From Pseudobacter ginsenosidimutans (lineage in GTDB: Bacteria; Bacteroidota; Bacteroidia; Chitinophagales; Chitinophagaceae), in contig NZ_CP042431.1 in assembly GCF_007970185.1 (NCBI RefSeq), positions 4,092,001 through 4,156,000 of the forward strand: a DNA stretch of 64,000 nucleotides. The letters are read 5' to 3'. The position numbers were made by a program, and so were the translations under genes. The notes under the pieces are model-generated. The model was not told where the DNA came from, ran no database searches, and saw nothing but the letters and a program-made list of their open reading frames with translations. This document shows positions 63,033-64,000 of this stretch, piece by piece; the stretch's first letter is position 1, and every line of letters begins with the position of its first letter.

Positions 63033-64000
63033 ATGATCGAGATAAAGCAGTTGTCAAAGACCTTCAGGCAGAAACATGCCGCCTTCAGGGCGCTCGATAA
63101 TATCAACCTGAGTATCGATGAAGGGGATATCGTTGGCATCATTGGCAGCTCAGGCGCAGGCAAGAGCACTTTGATCCGCTGCGTGAACCTGCTGGAGAAG
63201 CCGGATGAAGGACAGGTAATTTTCCGGGGGACCGATCTCACCAAACTCAACAGCAGGGCCCTGGCATCCCACCGGAAAAAGATCGGCATGATCTTCCAGC
63301 ATTTCAATCTGCTTTCTTCCCGTACAGTTTTCGATAATGTGGCCCTTCCGCTGGAACTGGATCATGTGAGCGCTGCCGAAATAGAAAAAAAAGTAACGGA
63401 ACTTTTGAAGATAGTGGGCCTGGAAGATAAGGCAGCAGCCTATCCCAACAGTCTTTCAGGAGGCCAGAAACAAAGAGTGGCCATTGCCCGTGCACTCGCC
63501 AATGATCCCTGGTTGCTGCTTTGCGACGAAGCCACCAGCGCACTCGATCCCGCTACCACACAATCCATCCTTCAACTTTTACGCGATATCAATCAAAGAC
63601 TGAAGATCACTATCCTGCTCATCACGCATGAGATGGATGTGGTGAAAGCCATTTGTAATCATGTTGCTGTGATAGATCATGGCAAACTGGTTGCGAAAGG
63701 AACCCTTCAGCAATTACTTAATGAAAATACGAATCCGATTATCCAACAATTTATCAATACAAAAGTCATGACAGTGCCGCAGGAATTACACCAGCAATTG
63801 AGACAGGAATACGCAGAGGGTTTATCCCCATTGATAGAGCTGGAGCTCGCAGGGAATATCTCTTTCGATGAATTGATAGATACCGTTTACAATCAGTTCA
63901 AGATCCCTTACAAACTGATCAAAGCCGATATTGAATATTTAGGTAAAGCCAGTTTTGGGAAATTATTGCTGCACCTCAAGGGAACCGTGGCGGACAATGA
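63033..64000 (+). CDS. metN: methionine ABC importer ATP-binding protein, 3' partial
   Basis: ATG 63033 opens a frame that runs off the window after 322 codons. The ATPase shows Walker A GSSGAGKST (38-46), Q loop FQHFNLL, signature LSGGQ (141-145), Walker B LLLCDE (161-166, Glu166 catalytic) and switch His in LLITHEM. After residue 240 a NIL domain begins (about 270 on, LIELELAGNISFDELI), which in MetN binds methionine and shuts down transport. NIL plus this ATPase is specific for MetN. metI and metQ are expected beyond the window. Expression should depend on the attenuator just upstream. Confidence 0.92.
   Translation, partial: MIEIKQLSKTFRQKHAAFRALDNINLSIDEGDIVGIIGSSGAGKSTLIRCVNLLEKPDEGQVIFRGTDLTKLNSRALASHRKKIGMIFQHFNLLSSRTVFDNVALPLELDHVSAAEIEKKVTELLKIVGLEDKAAAYPNSLSGGQKQRVAIARALANDPWLLLCDEATSALDPATTQSILQLLRDINQRLKITILLITHEMDVVKAICNHVAVIDHGKLVAKGTLQQLLNENTNPIIQQFINTKVMTVPQELHQQLRQEYAEGLSPLIELELAGNISFDELIDTVYNQFKIPYKLIKADIEYLGKASFGKLLLHLKGTVADN

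Overview
The window comes from a Bacteroidota genome, most likely a member of the Chitinophagaceae. The evidence is two SusC/SusD pairs, an ECF sigma/FecR trans-envelope module, a sensor of the two-component-propeller type, DUF4965, DUF3823 and GH97 proteins, a GldA/GldF/GldG-type ABC exporter, and promoters of the Bacteroidota form TTTG-n18-20-TAnnTTTG in place of E. coli boxes. I saw no rRNA, tRNA, CRISPR array, prophage or insertion sequence.

Layout. (1) 1-11526: a five-gene plus-strand operon for glycan breakdown: a cut-off six-hairpin-like protein, a GH97 enzyme, a second six-hairpin-like protein related to the first, a GH2 enzyme and a cytoplasmic FAD oxidoreductase. (2) 11669-17742: small housekeeping and membrane genes (DUF6766, SemiSWEET, KTSC, nucleosidase), a TPR histidine kinase broken by an in-frame TAG with its NarL-type partner, a DUF418 remnant, a DUF3592-like protein and a DUF4198 protein. 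(3) 17955-24930: a frameshifted lipoprotein, a GH29 fucosidase, a frameshifted TIM-barrel-like protein, a duplicated lipocalin-like protein and a K+ channel. (4) 24925-42434: a polysaccharide utilization locus with a two-protein (split) hybrid sensor system transcribed away from SusC, SusD (frameshifted at its end), a DUF3823 lipoprotein, GH2, DUF4965, a gutted aldose 1-epimerase, a LacI regulator and a GH127/146 enzyme. A LacI-type operator lies upstream of susC. Together with GH29 this fits a plant or pectic side-chain glycan, but the substrate is an inference. (5) 42544-45780: a tricorn-type protease with its own promoter and terminator. (6) 48201-45851, minus strand: an MFS transporter, a DeoR regulator and a VOC protein, with a phased TGCA-box array upstream. 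(7) 54205-48295, minus strand: an ABC ATPase, a GldF-GldG fusion and two tandem MutS-like ATPases, all overlapping or nearly so. (8) 61415-54365, minus strand: sigma factor, FecR, SusC and SusD. (9) 61536-64000: a Bcr-type MFS exporter, then metN preceded by what looks like a complete transcription attenuator.

The most interesting element is the metN leader. A consensus Bacteroidota promoter is followed within 20 bases by a 35-codon ORF carrying Met-Met-Pro-Cys-Cys-Met, then a strong intrinsic terminator, then metN. This reads as a leader-peptide attenuator sensing methionine and/or cysteine, not a SAM riboswitch. Three genes carry single-base frameshifts, two of them in the same TGGGG context. 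This pattern suggests homopolymer miscalls, though real mutation cannot be excluded from sequence alone.
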